Source of the DNA: JASFRS01 sp050114795
Lineage (GTDB): Bacteria; Pseudomonadota; Alphaproteobacteria; Sphingomonadales; CAKZYD01
Direction: 5' to 3'
Assembly: GCA_050114795.1 (NCBI GenBank)
Contig: JASFRS010000157.1
Location: 1-5,734 of the forward strand
DNA: 5,734 nucleotides
Position numbers and translations under genes: made by a program
Notes under the pieces: model-generated
What the model was told of the DNA's origin: nothing
The model's input: the letters and a program-made list of their open reading frames with translations, nothing else
The model's database searches: none
In this document: piece after piece, positions 1-5,734 of the stretch
Layout: every line of letters begins with the position of its first letter
Numbering within the stretch: position 1 is the first letter of the stretch

Positions 1-1526
1 GGAATATTATCGTGTTTTTTCCAGGGGTTTGAGAGCTGTTTGTTTTTCAGCATCTTCAATCCTCTGGCCACGCGTTTGCGGGTGGAATGCGGCATGATGA
101 CTTCATCGATAAAGCCTTTGGCAGCAGCCACAAATGGATTGGCAAAGCGGTCTTCATATTCTTTGGTGCGGTCGGCGATTTTTTCTTCATCGCCAATATC
201 GCTGCGGAAAATAATTTCCACCGCGCCCTTGGCCCCCATCACAGCAATTTCAGCCGTCGGCCAGGCATAGTTCAAATCACCGCGCAGATGTTTTGACGCC
301 ATAACATCATAAGCGCCACCATAGGCCTTGCGGGTGATGATGGTGATTTTGGGCACCGTCGCCTCCCCATAAGCGAACAACAATTTGGCCCCATGTTTGA
401 TGATGCCGTTGTGTTCCTGGCTGACGCCCGGCAAAAAGCCCGGCACGTCGACCATGGTGATGATGGGAATATTGAAACAGTCGCAGAAGCGCACAAAACG
501 CGCGGCTTTTTTGGACGCATTAATATCAAGGCACCCAGCTAAAACCATAGGCTGGTTCGCAACAATGCCAACCGTCTCCCCATCCACACGGCCAAAGCCA
601 ATGATGATATTGGCCGCATGAGCGGGTTGAAGCTCAAAAAAGTCCCCATCATCAACCAGCTTCCCAATCAGCTCATGCATGTCATAGGGCTTATTGGGGT
701 TAGCGGGCACTAATGTGTCCAAAGACATCTCCAAACGGTCCACAGGGTCGTTGCAGGGCCGTTTTGGGGTGTCTTCGCGATTGTTTAAAGGAAGAAAGTC
801 GAAAAAGCGCCGAACCTGGGTCAGCGTGACAATGTCATTTTCCAAAGCCAAGTCAGCAACAGCGGATTTGGTGGTATGCGTAACCGCACCGCCTAATTCT
901 TCCTGAGTCACCACTTCATTGGTGACTGTTTTCACCACATCCGGGCCGGTCACAAACATATAAGAGCTGTTTTTGACCATGAAAATAAAGTCCGTGATGG
1001 CTGGCGAATAGACCGCACCACCCGCACAAGGCCCCATGATGACAGAAATCTGAGGGACAACACCGGAGGCCAGGATATTCCGCTGAAATACTTCCGCATA
1101 GCCTGCCAGCGACGCCACGCCTTCTTGAATACGCGCCCCGCCTGAATCATTCAGCCCGATGACAGGGGCGCCATTTTTCATGGCCATTTCCATGATTTTA
1201 CAGATTTTCTCTGCATGGCGCTCAGAAAGGGAGCCGCCGAAAACTGTAAAATCCTGGGAAAAGACGAAGACCAGACGGCCATTGATGGTGCCGGAGCCTG
1301 TAACAACGCCATCGCCGGGAATTTTGCTTTCTGACATGGAAAAGTCGACACAATTATGTTCGACAAACATGTCATATTCTTCAAAGGATTCACGATCGAG
1401 AAGCAGTTCAATCCGCTCCCTCGCCGTTAATTTGCCTTTGGAGTGCTGAGAATCAATGCGGCGCTGTCCACCGCCCATGCGTGCGCCTTCGCGCTTGGTT
1501 TCAAGCTTTTCCAGAATCTCGCGCAA
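1..1526 (-). CDS. pccB: Propionyl-CoA carboxylase, beta (carboxyltransferase) subunit; 3' end cut by window edge
   Basis: Carboxyltransferase half of biotin-dependent propionyl-CoA carboxylase: it moves the carboxyl group from biotin carried on the alpha subunit to propionyl-CoA, giving methylmalonyl-CoA (cytosolic; propionate, odd-chain fatty acid and branched-chain amino acid breakdown). The frame is open for 508 codons and ends with KHDNIP at the window edge; the family usually ends KHDNIPL at about 510 residues, so only about one codon plus the stop is missing. The N-terminus REILEKLETKREGARMGGGQ fits the family start. The start is TTG at 1526-1524, with GGAGG six bases upstream; no ATG lies near. 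Both oxyanion-hole regions are present: SGGARIQEG (about 128-136) and, in the C-terminal half, AYGGAYD (401-407). GPCAGGAVYSPA lies at about 165-176. Asp407 matches the position known to favour propionyl-CoA in actinobacterial homologues. The biotin-carrying partner pccA is not in the window. A related acyl-CoA specificity is possible but less likely. Confidence 0.95.
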   Translation of the reverse strand, partial: MREILEKLETKREGARMGGGQRRIDSQHSKGKLTARERIELLLDRESFEEYDMFVEHNCVDFSMSESKIPGDGVVTGSGTINGRLVFVFSQDFTVFGGSLSERHAEKICKIMEMAMKNGAPVIGLNDSGGARIQEGVASLAGYAEVFQRNILASGVVPQISVIMGPCAGGAVYSPAITDFIFMVKNSSYMFVTGPDVVKTVTNEVVTQEELGGAVTHTTKSAVADLALENDIVTLTQVRRFFDFLPLNNREDTPKRPCNDPVDRLEMSLDTLVPANPNKPYDMHELIGKLVDDGDFFELQPAHAANIIIGFGRVDGETVGIVANQPMVLAGCLDINASKKAARFVRFCDCFNIPIITMVDVPGFLPGVSQEHNGIIKHGAKLLFAYGEATVPKITIITRKAYGGAYDVMASKHLRGDLNYAWPTAEIAVMGAKGAVEIIFRSDIGDEEKIADRTKEYEDRFANPFVAAAKGFIDEVIMPHSTRKRVARGLKMLKNKQLSNPWKKHDNI

Positions 1527-1532
1527 AATCTT

Positions 1533-1538
1533 CCTCCC
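1533..1538 (-). promoter_or_regulatory. Shine-Dalgarno sequence deciding the TTG start of pccB
   Basis: On the minus strand GGGAGG sits in the 30-base gap after the ATP12 stop, six bases before the TTG at 1526. It is the strongest ribosome-binding site in the window. With the conserved N-terminus that follows, it supports TTG as the true start. Confidence 0.85.
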
Positions 1539-1556
1539 TCGAAGTGCTCCAGCGCT

Positions 1557-2246
1557 TTATAGCAGAGACAAAAATACCGCCGCTGCTTTTATATCTTGTT
1601 CCCGGCCCTTTAACTGGGCCTCAGCGTCATCATCCGCCCCCCAGCGGTCCAGTTGATAACGGTCATCGACGCTGGCCGCTAAATAGGCTTGTTCGCCATT
1701 AATATGGCCATGAAGAACGCCAAGGCCAACACATAATGAACCCGCAGCGCTCACAATCGCGCCAAGTCCTGACAGGGTAAACACACCCAAGCCTTCCAAA
1801 TGCTTAAGGAATTTAGCTTCGACGTCCGAGTCCAGGGTGATTGGTGTGATGCCAACCGCTGTGGGTAGATGAATATCCAGATCCCGTTTTAGCCAGTGCA
1901 ATATTGGGTCCCAGGCCTGCGCCTGCGCTTCAACCAAACTATCCGGCGCATCTGCGCGATAGCAAATCAGGTCCGTTCCGCAAAAGCGCAATATCTGCTC
2001 AATAACAGCCGCGCGCTCGTCTTCAATGCGGTCAAGGGCGGCATTGGCAAGACGGGTTAGAGGCATGGAATGGGGATCAATTTTTTCGCTCTGCGCTTCC
2101 CATTCCTGCTGAACCGCTTGTGCCAAGTGTTCTGTGGGCAAAACCAGACGGCATTTCATCGGCGTTTTGACGGGTCGGCCATCCAATTGAATGGCAAAGC
2201 CACTCTCTTGAGGCGCTATATTGACCTGTTCATAGAAACGCTTCAC
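1557..2246 (-). CDS. ATP12-family F1-ATPase assembly chaperone
   Basis: 229-residue homologue of mitochondrial ATP12 (ATPAF2), the chaperone that binds the F1 alpha subunit before it joins beta in the ATP synthase hexamer; alphaproteobacteria carry this family. The N-terminal region has the typical KRFYEQV opening and LDGRPVKTP (about 21-29). The most conserved block is EWEAQSEKIDP followed by MPLTRLANAALD (about 48-72). The C-terminal alpha-helical domain ends with DDRYQLDRWGADDDAEAQ (about 194-211), also typical. Length is normal and no targeting peptide is visible, as expected for a cytosolic bacterial protein. The start is GTG at 2246-2244. It overlaps the HAD gene stop by four bases (GTGA) and is preceded by GGAGAG, so translation is probably coupled. 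No ATP synthase subunit gene is present here, so the gene is apparently unlinked from its client. A role in F1 assembly is inferred from the family. Confidence 0.93.
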   Translation of the reverse strand: MKRFYEQVNIAPQESGFAIQLDGRPVKTPMKCRLVLPTEHLAQAVQQEWEAQSEKIDPHSMPLTRLANAALDRIEDERAAVIEQILRFCGTDLICYRADAPDSLVEAQAQAWDPILHWLKRDLDIHLPTAVGITPITLDSDVEAKFLKHLEGLGVFTLSGLGAIVSAAGSLCVGLGVLHGHINGEQAYLAASVDDRYQLDRWGADDDAEAQLKGREQDIKAAAVFLSLL

Positions 2247-2914
2247 GCGGCTACTCTCCAGTCTTTCAAAATCTGATGTAGATGGGGGACGTCACGCGCA
2301 ATATGCTGTGCGCCCGCTGCGCGCATTTCGTCTTCCTCATGGTAGCCCCAGGCGACACCAATGGCGGCTACGCCCGCATTTCGGGCCATGAGCATATCAA
2401 AACTCGTATCCCCGATCATGATGGCATCTTGTGGTTCGACACCCATGTCCGCGAGCGCCGTCTGCACCATCGCTGGATGGGGTTTGGAGGGGTTGTTATC
2501 CGCCGTTTGCAGGGAAATAAAATAAGGCGTCATTTCATAAGTCTGCAACACCCGGTCCAGACCTCTACGGGATTTCCCCGTGGCGACGCTCATGAGATGA
2601 TTATCCGCATCAAGCGCTTTGACCATAGCGCCAATGCCGTCAAACAGTCGCTCTTCTCCATTGGCTTCCAAAGCATGACGAAAATTGCCCTTGTAAGCTT
2701 CAGCAACACTGTAGTGCGTGTTGCCATCATGGTTTGGCAAGAGCGCCTCAACCGCCTGCAGAAGCGACAAGCCCACAATGCGGCGCACTTTATCCGGGTC
2801 AAAGCCCTCAATATCATGGTCGCTGAACGCCAGACGCATGGCCTCTACAATCGCGCCCTGGCTATCGATAAGCGTGCCATCAACATCAAAGATTAAAGCC
2901 GGCCTTGCGCTCAT
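2243..2914 (-). CDS. HAD-superfamily phosphatase, phosphoglycolate phosphatase (Gph)-like
   Basis: 223-residue haloacid dehalogenase-type hydrolase with all four core motifs. Motif I is FDVDGT (9-14) with nucleophile Asp10 and acid/base Asp12. Motif II is the Thr of SVATGKS (Thr112). Motif III is Lys144 in SKPHP. Motif IV is GDTSFD (168-173) with Mg2+-binding Asp169 and Asp173. The residues between motifs I and II form a helical cap of the C1 type, as in Gph and PpaX. Such enzymes remove phosphate from small cytosolic metabolites, for example 2-phosphoglycolate from DNA 3'-end repair, or hydrolyse pyrophosphate. Substrate cannot be told from sequence, and no gene symbol is given for that reason. 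The ATG start overlaps the rluC stop (ATGA, 2911-2914) and the stop overlaps the ATP12 start (GTGA), so both ends are coupled. Its Shine-Dalgarno sequence is weak, so it probably relies on ribosomes finishing rluC. Being tied to rluC does not by itself suggest a role in rRNA modification. Confidence 0.9.
   Translation of the reverse strand: MSARPALIFDVDGTLIDSQGAIVEAMRLAFSDHDIEGFDPDKVRRIVGLSLLQAVEALLPNHDGNTHYSVAEAYKGNFRHALEANGEERLFDGIGAMVKALDADNHLMSVATGKSRRGLDRVLQTYEMTPYFISLQTADNNPSKPHPAMVQTALADMGVEPQDAIMIGDTSFDMLMARNAGVAAIGVAWGYHEEDEMRAAGAQHIARDVPHLHQILKDWRVAA
2254..2259 (-). promoter_or_regulatory. Shine-Dalgarno sequence for the ATP12 gene (GTG start)
   Basis: GGAGAG on the minus strand, inside the last codons of the upstream HAD gene and seven bases before the GTG at 2246. 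It supports GTG as the start and gives the overlapping gene its own ribosome entry besides coupling. Confidence 0.7.
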
Positions 2915-3870
2915 GCTTCATTCTCATCAAAGGCCAGCATCTTCCAGCTTTCCACCATATGTTTCGGCATGGGTGCGGTGACTGACAACTCTCCACCCAG
3001 CGGATGGGCGATGGTCAGGCTGCGGGCATGAAGATGAAGCTTGCGGGAAATGCCGCCCGTTAGAAAAGCTTCAGCACCGCCATATTTCCCATCACCCACG
3101 ATCGGCATGCCCAAACCACTGACGGCATGGACGCGCAATTGATGCATACGTCCGCTTAAAGGCTGGAATTCAACCCAACTTGCCCGCGTGCCTGCATTAT
3201 CGACAACGCGATAAAGTGTCCGGGCAGGTTTCCCGCCACGCACAGCTTCCATCTTATCCCCATGGGGGCCTGAGCGCTTTTCAAGCGCCAAGACAATCTT
3301 GCCTTCGCGAATTTGAGGAACGCCTTTTAAAAGCGCCCAATAGAGCTTTTCCGCATCACGATGACGAAAAGCCTCCGTCAATTTTGCTGTTGCCCCTGCA
3401 GTGCGGCCAAGTATCAAAACACCAGATGTATCTTTATCCAGGCGATGCGCCAGTTTTGGGCGCGCCTCATAGCCAAATTTCAAAGCCTCGCTTAAACGGT
3501 CCACATGCATTTCAACACCAGACCCGCCCTGGGTCGCAAGGCCTGCAGGTTTGTTTAAAACAATAACCGCATCATCGATGTGAAGGATGAGATTTTCCGC
3601 ATATTGCTTCTCCTCATCACTTAAAGGTTCATCCTTGGGTTTTTCCCGCTTAGGATTGGGGGCAGGACCAATAGGCGGCACACGAATTTCCGCGCCCTCT
3701 TCGATACGGTCGCCTGGCTGTGCCTTTTTGCCATCGACGCGCACCTGCCCCTTGCGAATCATTTTCGCCAAGGCGGAAAAGGTCAATTCGGGGTAATGCC
3801 GTTTAAACCAGCGGTCGAGGCGAATGCCATCATCATCGGCTTCCACCTTCACCATTTGAACTTTTGTCAC
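2911..3870 (-). CDS. rluC: 23S rRNA pseudouridine synthase, RluC/RluA family
   Basis: Isomerises specific uridines of 23S rRNA to pseudouridine; E. coli RluC acts on positions 955, 2504 and 2580. From the GTG at 3870 the protein has 319 residues. An N-terminal S4 RNA-binding domain (about 10-66) includes RLDRWFKR and MIRKGQVRVDGKKA. A charged Pro/Lys linker follows (about 70-90), then the RluA-type catalytic domain with LNKPAGLATQGG, the signature AHRLDKDTSG (about 141-150, catalytic Asp145), GRMHQLRVH (about 240-248) and GDGKYGG. The open frame extends to a TTG at 3882, but GTG at 3870 fits better: it makes a GTGA overlap with the crcB stop like the other junctions, has GGGGA five bases upstream, and begins with the usual (V)TKVQMVKVEAD. 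A third choice, ATG at 3855, lacks a ribosome-binding site. The S4 block and linker favour RluC over RluD, though exact uridine targets are inferred from the family. Confidence 0.93.
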   Translation of the reverse strand: MTKVQMVKVEADDDGIRLDRWFKRHYPELTFSALAKMIRKGQVRVDGKKAQPGDRIEEGAEIRVPPIGPAPNPKREKPKDEPLSDEEKQYAENLILHIDDAVIVLNKPAGLATQGGSGVEMHVDRLSEALKFGYEARPKLAHRLDKDTSGVLILGRTAGATAKLTEAFRHRDAEKLYWALLKGVPQIREGKIVLALEKRSGPHGDKMEAVRGGKPARTLYRVVDNAGTRASWVEFQPLSGRMHQLRVHAVSGLGMPIVGDGKYGGAEAFLTGGISRKLHLHARSLTIAHPLGGELSVTAPMPKHMVESWKMLAFDENEA

Positions 3871-4247
3871 GTCAATCCCCAACGCATTAAAAATAAGCCA
3901 CAGAACAATGCTGTGATAGCCAATATGGCTGACCCACCGGCGTAGAGACCCGCCATGAGATGCTGGCCGCGTTCTATCATCAACACGACTTCCAGGCTAT
4001 AGCTGGAAAAGGTGGTAAAGCCGCCTAACAGACCCACGGCCAAAAAGGCGCGCAATGTGGCGGACCCATCCAATTTCAAAGCAAATAATTCCACAATAAC
4101 GCCCATGAGAAAGCCGCCCAGGACATTGGCGATTAAAGTACCATAAGGAAAGGCAGAGCCCCAAAGCCGCATTGAGATATGACCCAGGCCATAGCGCGTC
4201 AATGCGCCTAAAGCGCCGCCTGCGGCCACTGCCAGAATCATATTCAT
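3867..4247 (-). CDS. crcB: Fluoride exporter CrcB/FluC
   Basis: 126-residue inner-membrane fluoride channel that lets fluoride leave the cytoplasm; family members form antiparallel (dual-topology) dimers. Four hydrophobic segments are visible, at about 3-24, 33-57, 66-90 and 98-122. Family motifs are GGALGALTRYGLG (10-22), YGTLIANVLGGFLMG (35-49, with pore-track Asn41) and GLLGGFTTFSSYSLE (72-86). In the last, Gly76/Thr79 match the central sodium site, and Phe80/Tyr83 stand where most homologues have two pore phenylalanines. Charges are few and spread over both sides (Arg18, Arg27, Lys58, Arg66, Arg93, Arg122), consistent with a single-gene dual-topology homodimer. The start is ATG at 4247 with GAGGTGA upstream; a second ATG lies two codons in. 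Only 13 bases separate it from the upstream gene, so it has no fluoride riboswitch directly in front and is probably expressed constitutively with its neighbours. Its stop overlaps rluC. Confidence 0.95.
   Translation of the reverse strand: MNMILAVAAGGALGALTRYGLGHISMRLWGSAFPYGTLIANVLGGFLMGVIVELFALKLDGSATLRAFLAVGLLGGFTTFSSYSLEVVLMIERGQHLMAGLYAGGSAILAITALFCGLFLMRWGLT
3876..3880 (-). promoter_or_regulatory. Shine-Dalgarno-like GGGGA selecting the GTG start of rluC
   Basis: GGGGA on the minus strand, five bases before the GTG at 3870 and within the end of crcB. The competing TTG at 3882 overlaps this element, so it could not be served by it. Confidence 0.55.
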
Positions 4248-4251
4248 AAAC

Positions 4252-4258
4252 TCACCTC
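4252..4258 (-). promoter_or_regulatory. Shine-Dalgarno sequence of crcB
   Basis: GAGGTGA on the minus strand, a near-full anti-Shine-Dalgarno match, four bases before the ATG at 4247. It occupies most of the 13-base gap after the DUF429-like gene and favours the first of the two adjacent ATG codons. Confidence 0.8.
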
Positions 4259-4260
4259 TA

Positions 4261-5115
4261 TCAGCTTACGCCAAAGGTCCAGCCTTCAGTTGCGCGCACG
4301 CTAGCCGAAAGCCCTTCCGGGTTCCAGTATTTTGCTTCATCCGCCAGAGCTCGCAGGCCCGCGGCCCCAATGAGGGCATCGCTTTCATCATCATTGAGGC
4401 CATCCCAGTTTTTGGAAATAAGTTGGGAGCCAAGCGCCGCCAATGCCTCGTTTAAGTCTCCCCAATTCCGAACCTTAAGGCCCCTGCCCCGCGCATGACG
4501 GATAAAGAGACGGCAATAGATTTCAACGACACAATTGTGCCCCGGTGCATCAAAGGGCCAAATGGGGATATGCGCACGCAACTGGTTTAAGACCCGCATG
4601 CCTGCGAAACTTGCCTTGGCCACCTGCGCTGCCCCAATTGCATCAAAGATACTGGAGGGTTTCCCACCTCCCTGGGCGTTAAAACGCCTCTCACAGGTGC
4701 GCAGGCGCATGAAATCGGCTTTTACGCCATCCTTGGCCCCAAGATAAAAATGCTGCCCCCTGCGTGCTTCTAAGAAGGATGCAGCGCCATAATCAGCATC
4801 ATCCGTCTCGCGTTCCACGAATTGCCAAAATGCGGGCCCTGTTTCAGCAGTGTCCTCGCCGGGGAGAAACGCTGCTTCATCAACAAAAGGCGGCGCAAAA
4901 GAGAAATCAAATCCGATTAGGCTTGGGGGCCCGCCCAAGGCTTCCCCGCGCAGCCATTCAAGCACATCGGCGCGGGTCCATTTGTCACCTTGCCTTATAA
5001 GCTCTGGCGGATTGTCCCCGCGCTCAGCCACCGCCACTTTGATTTTATGACCATAGGCTGACTTCGCCCCACTCCAGTCGATAGCGATGAAACGGTCAAA
5101 TCGGGGCGCTATCAT
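4261..5115 (-). CDS. Uncharacterised protein, DUF429-like predicted RNase H-fold nuclease
   Basis: 284-residue soluble protein with no signal peptide or membrane segment; I do not recognise a named gene. The pattern resembles DUF429-type predicted nucleases with an RNase H fold. A hydrophobic first strand ends in Asp13 (FIAIDWSGAK, 9-18). A second strand ends in Asp70 (LIGFDFSFAPP, 66-76). There is a late strand with Glu198 (CVVEIYCRLF, 195-204) and a C-terminal acidic helix start, NDDESDALIGAAGLRAL (241-257), with Asp243 and Asp246. Spaced acidic residues at the ends of strands 1 and 4 and in the last helix are what metal-dependent RNase H-like enzymes use. Between them lies a long region with ARRGQHFYLG and an Arg/Gly-rich stretch with no known match. 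The ATG at 5115 overlaps the rarA stop (ATGA, 5112-5115) and has no clear Shine-Dalgarno, so its translation probably depends on rarA. A link to replication-fork repair is only inference from that coupling. The existence of the gene is sure; the family call is moderate. Confidence 0.65.
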   Translation of the reverse strand: MIAPRFDRFIAIDWSGAKSAYGHKIKVAVAERGDNPPELIRQGDKWTRADVLEWLRGEALGGPPSLIGFDFSFAPPFVDEAAFLPGEDTAETGPAFWQFVERETDDADYGAASFLEARRGQHFYLGAKDGVKADFMRLRTCERRFNAQGGGKPSSIFDAIGAAQVAKASFAGMRVLNQLRAHIPIWPFDAPGHNCVVEIYCRLFIRHARGRGLKVRNWGDLNEALAALGSQLISKNWDGLNDDESDALIGAAGLRALADEAKYWNPEGLSASVRATEGWTFGVS

Positions 5116-5734
5116 TTGTCAGCATTCAGCTGCTTTCGCAGGCCGCTCCAATAGTCGAGCCGCTTGATGATTTCACGTTCAAAGCCACGCTCAACCGGTT
5201 TATAGAGCTTCTGACGACCCAATTCTTCAGGGAAATAATCCTGACCTGAAAAGCCATGCTCTGTATCATGGTCATAGGCATAGTCTGCCCCATAATCCAA
5301 ATCCTTCATTAACTTGGTCGGAGCATTCAGGATTTTCATTGGCGGCATCAGACTTCCTGTAGACTTCGCCAGTTTCTTGGCCGTTTTCTCCGCTTTATAT
5401 GCCGCATTGGATTTAGGTGCCGTAGCTAAGTAGATAGTGGCCTGCACTAACCCCAATTCTCCCTCAGGCGAGCCGAGGAAGTCATACATATCCTTCGCAG
5501 CCAGTGCCTGAACCAAAGCTTGCGGGTCAGCTAAACCAATATCCTCAGCCGCAAAGCGTACCAGGCGGCGGGTGATATAAAGTGGGTCCTCCCCCGCCAC
5601 CAACATGCGCGCCAGATAATAAAGCGCTGCATCCACGTCAGACCCGCGCAGCGACTTATGCAAGGCGGAAATGAGGTTATAATGGCCCTCCCGGTCTTTG
5701 TCATAGCTCGCCGCACGCTTTTGAATGACTTCCG
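5112..5734 (-). CDS. rarA: Replication-associated recombination protein A (RarA/MgsA), C-terminal part; 5' end beyond window
   Basis: RarA is a cytosolic AAA+ ATPase of the clamp-loader clade (bacterial relative of Mgs1/WRNIP1) that acts at stalled replication forks with SSB and the replisome. Only the last 206 residues, of a usual 430-450, lie in the window; the frame is open to the edge, starting EVIQKRAASYDKDREGHYNL. The signature SALHKSLRGSD is followed by AALYYLARML and ITRRLVRFAAEDIGLADP. These belong to the AAA-associated and MgsA C-terminal domains that form the tetramer interface. The C-terminal motif GFSGQDYFPEEL and the ending KRLDYWSGLRKQL are also typical. The Walker A and B motifs and sensor 1 lie upstream and cannot be checked. 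The TTG at 5663 that opens the longest bounded frame is internal, not a start. The TGA stop overlaps the start of the downstream DUF429-like gene by four bases. It is the first visible gene of the run and the promoter must be further upstream. Confidence 0.95.
   Translation of the reverse strand, partial: EVIQKRAASYDKDREGHYNLISALHKSLRGSDVDAALYYLARMLVAGEDPLYITRRLVRFAAEDIGLADPQALVQALAAKDMYDFLGSPEGELGLVQATIYLATAPKSNAAYKAEKTAKKLAKSTGSLMPPMKILNAPTKLMKDLDYGADYAYDHDTEHGFSGQDYFPEELGRQKLYKPVERGFEREIIKRLDYWSGLRKQLNADK

Noticed and set aside
950..1411. Short minus-strand open frames (950-1150 and 1178-1411) inside pccB
   Set aside because: They lie in another frame of the intact pccB reading frame, which is open from 1526 to the window edge. 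No frameshift is needed to explain the gene.
1534..1552. Possible weak hairpin in the gap between ATP12 and pccB
   Set aside because: The CTGGAGCACTTCGAG stretch pairs only a few bases with a mismatch and no T-run follows. It is too weak to call a terminator or a regulatory stem.
2282..2896. 204-codon open frame on the plus strand opposite the HAD gene
   Set aside because: It is wholly antisense to a gene with all four HAD motifs, has no family-like sequence or good ribosome site, and looks like a codon-structure shadow.
3180..3566. 128-codon plus-strand open frame opposite rluC
   Set aside because: Antisense to the conserved catalytic domain of RluC; low-complexity His/Gln/Pro-rich product with no recognisable motif.
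1..5734. Search for mobile elements, CRISPR arrays, tRNA/rRNA genes, phage or defence genes
   Set aside because: Coding sequence is almost continuous, all on one strand and all of housekeeping type. No direct or inverted repeat of note, no recombinase and no change in base use suggesting transfer was seen.

Overview
The window is a compact stretch of bacterial chromosome with seven protein genes, all on the minus strand. Reading 5'->3' along that strand (high to low coordinates) the order is rarA (3' part only), an uncharacterised RNase H-fold/DUF429-like protein, crcB/fluC, rluC, a HAD phosphatase of the Gph type, an ATP12 F1-ATPase assembly chaperone, and pccB (lacking only its last codon or so and its stop). 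Base composition is moderate. An ATP12-family chaperone in a bacterium, together with the rarA-crcB-rluC-HAD-ATP12 order, points strongly to an alphaproteobacterium. Genus cannot be fixed from the sequence.

Layout: 5112-5734 rarA C-terminal half; 4261-5115 DUF429-like protein; 3867-4247 crcB; 2911-3870 rluC; 2243-2914 HAD phosphatase; 1557-2246 ATP12; 1-1526 pccB. Four of the six junctions are 4-base start/stop overlaps (ATGA, GTGA, ATGA, GTGA). The other two are gaps of 13 and 30 bases, and both hold a good Shine-Dalgarno sequence. There is no room for an internal terminator or a promoter of normal size between genes, so this looks like one transcription unit whose promoter lies upstream of rarA, outside the window. 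No RNA gene, mobile element, CRISPR array, long repeat or pseudogene was seen, and no non-coding stretch exceeds 30 bases.

Functionally the genes are mostly unrelated housekeeping: replication-fork maintenance (RarA), fluoride export (CrcB), 23S rRNA pseudouridylation (RluC), small phosphate-ester clearance (HAD), ATP synthase assembly (ATP12) and propionyl-CoA carboxylation (PccB). The least understood member is the 284-residue protein translationally coupled to rarA. It keeps a plausible set of acidic RNase H-fold residues and is the best candidate for new biology here. Otherwise this is an ordinary, well-preserved chromosomal region. The useful refinements are start-codon choices: TTG for pccB, GTG for ATP12, and GTG rather than an upstream TTG for rluC.
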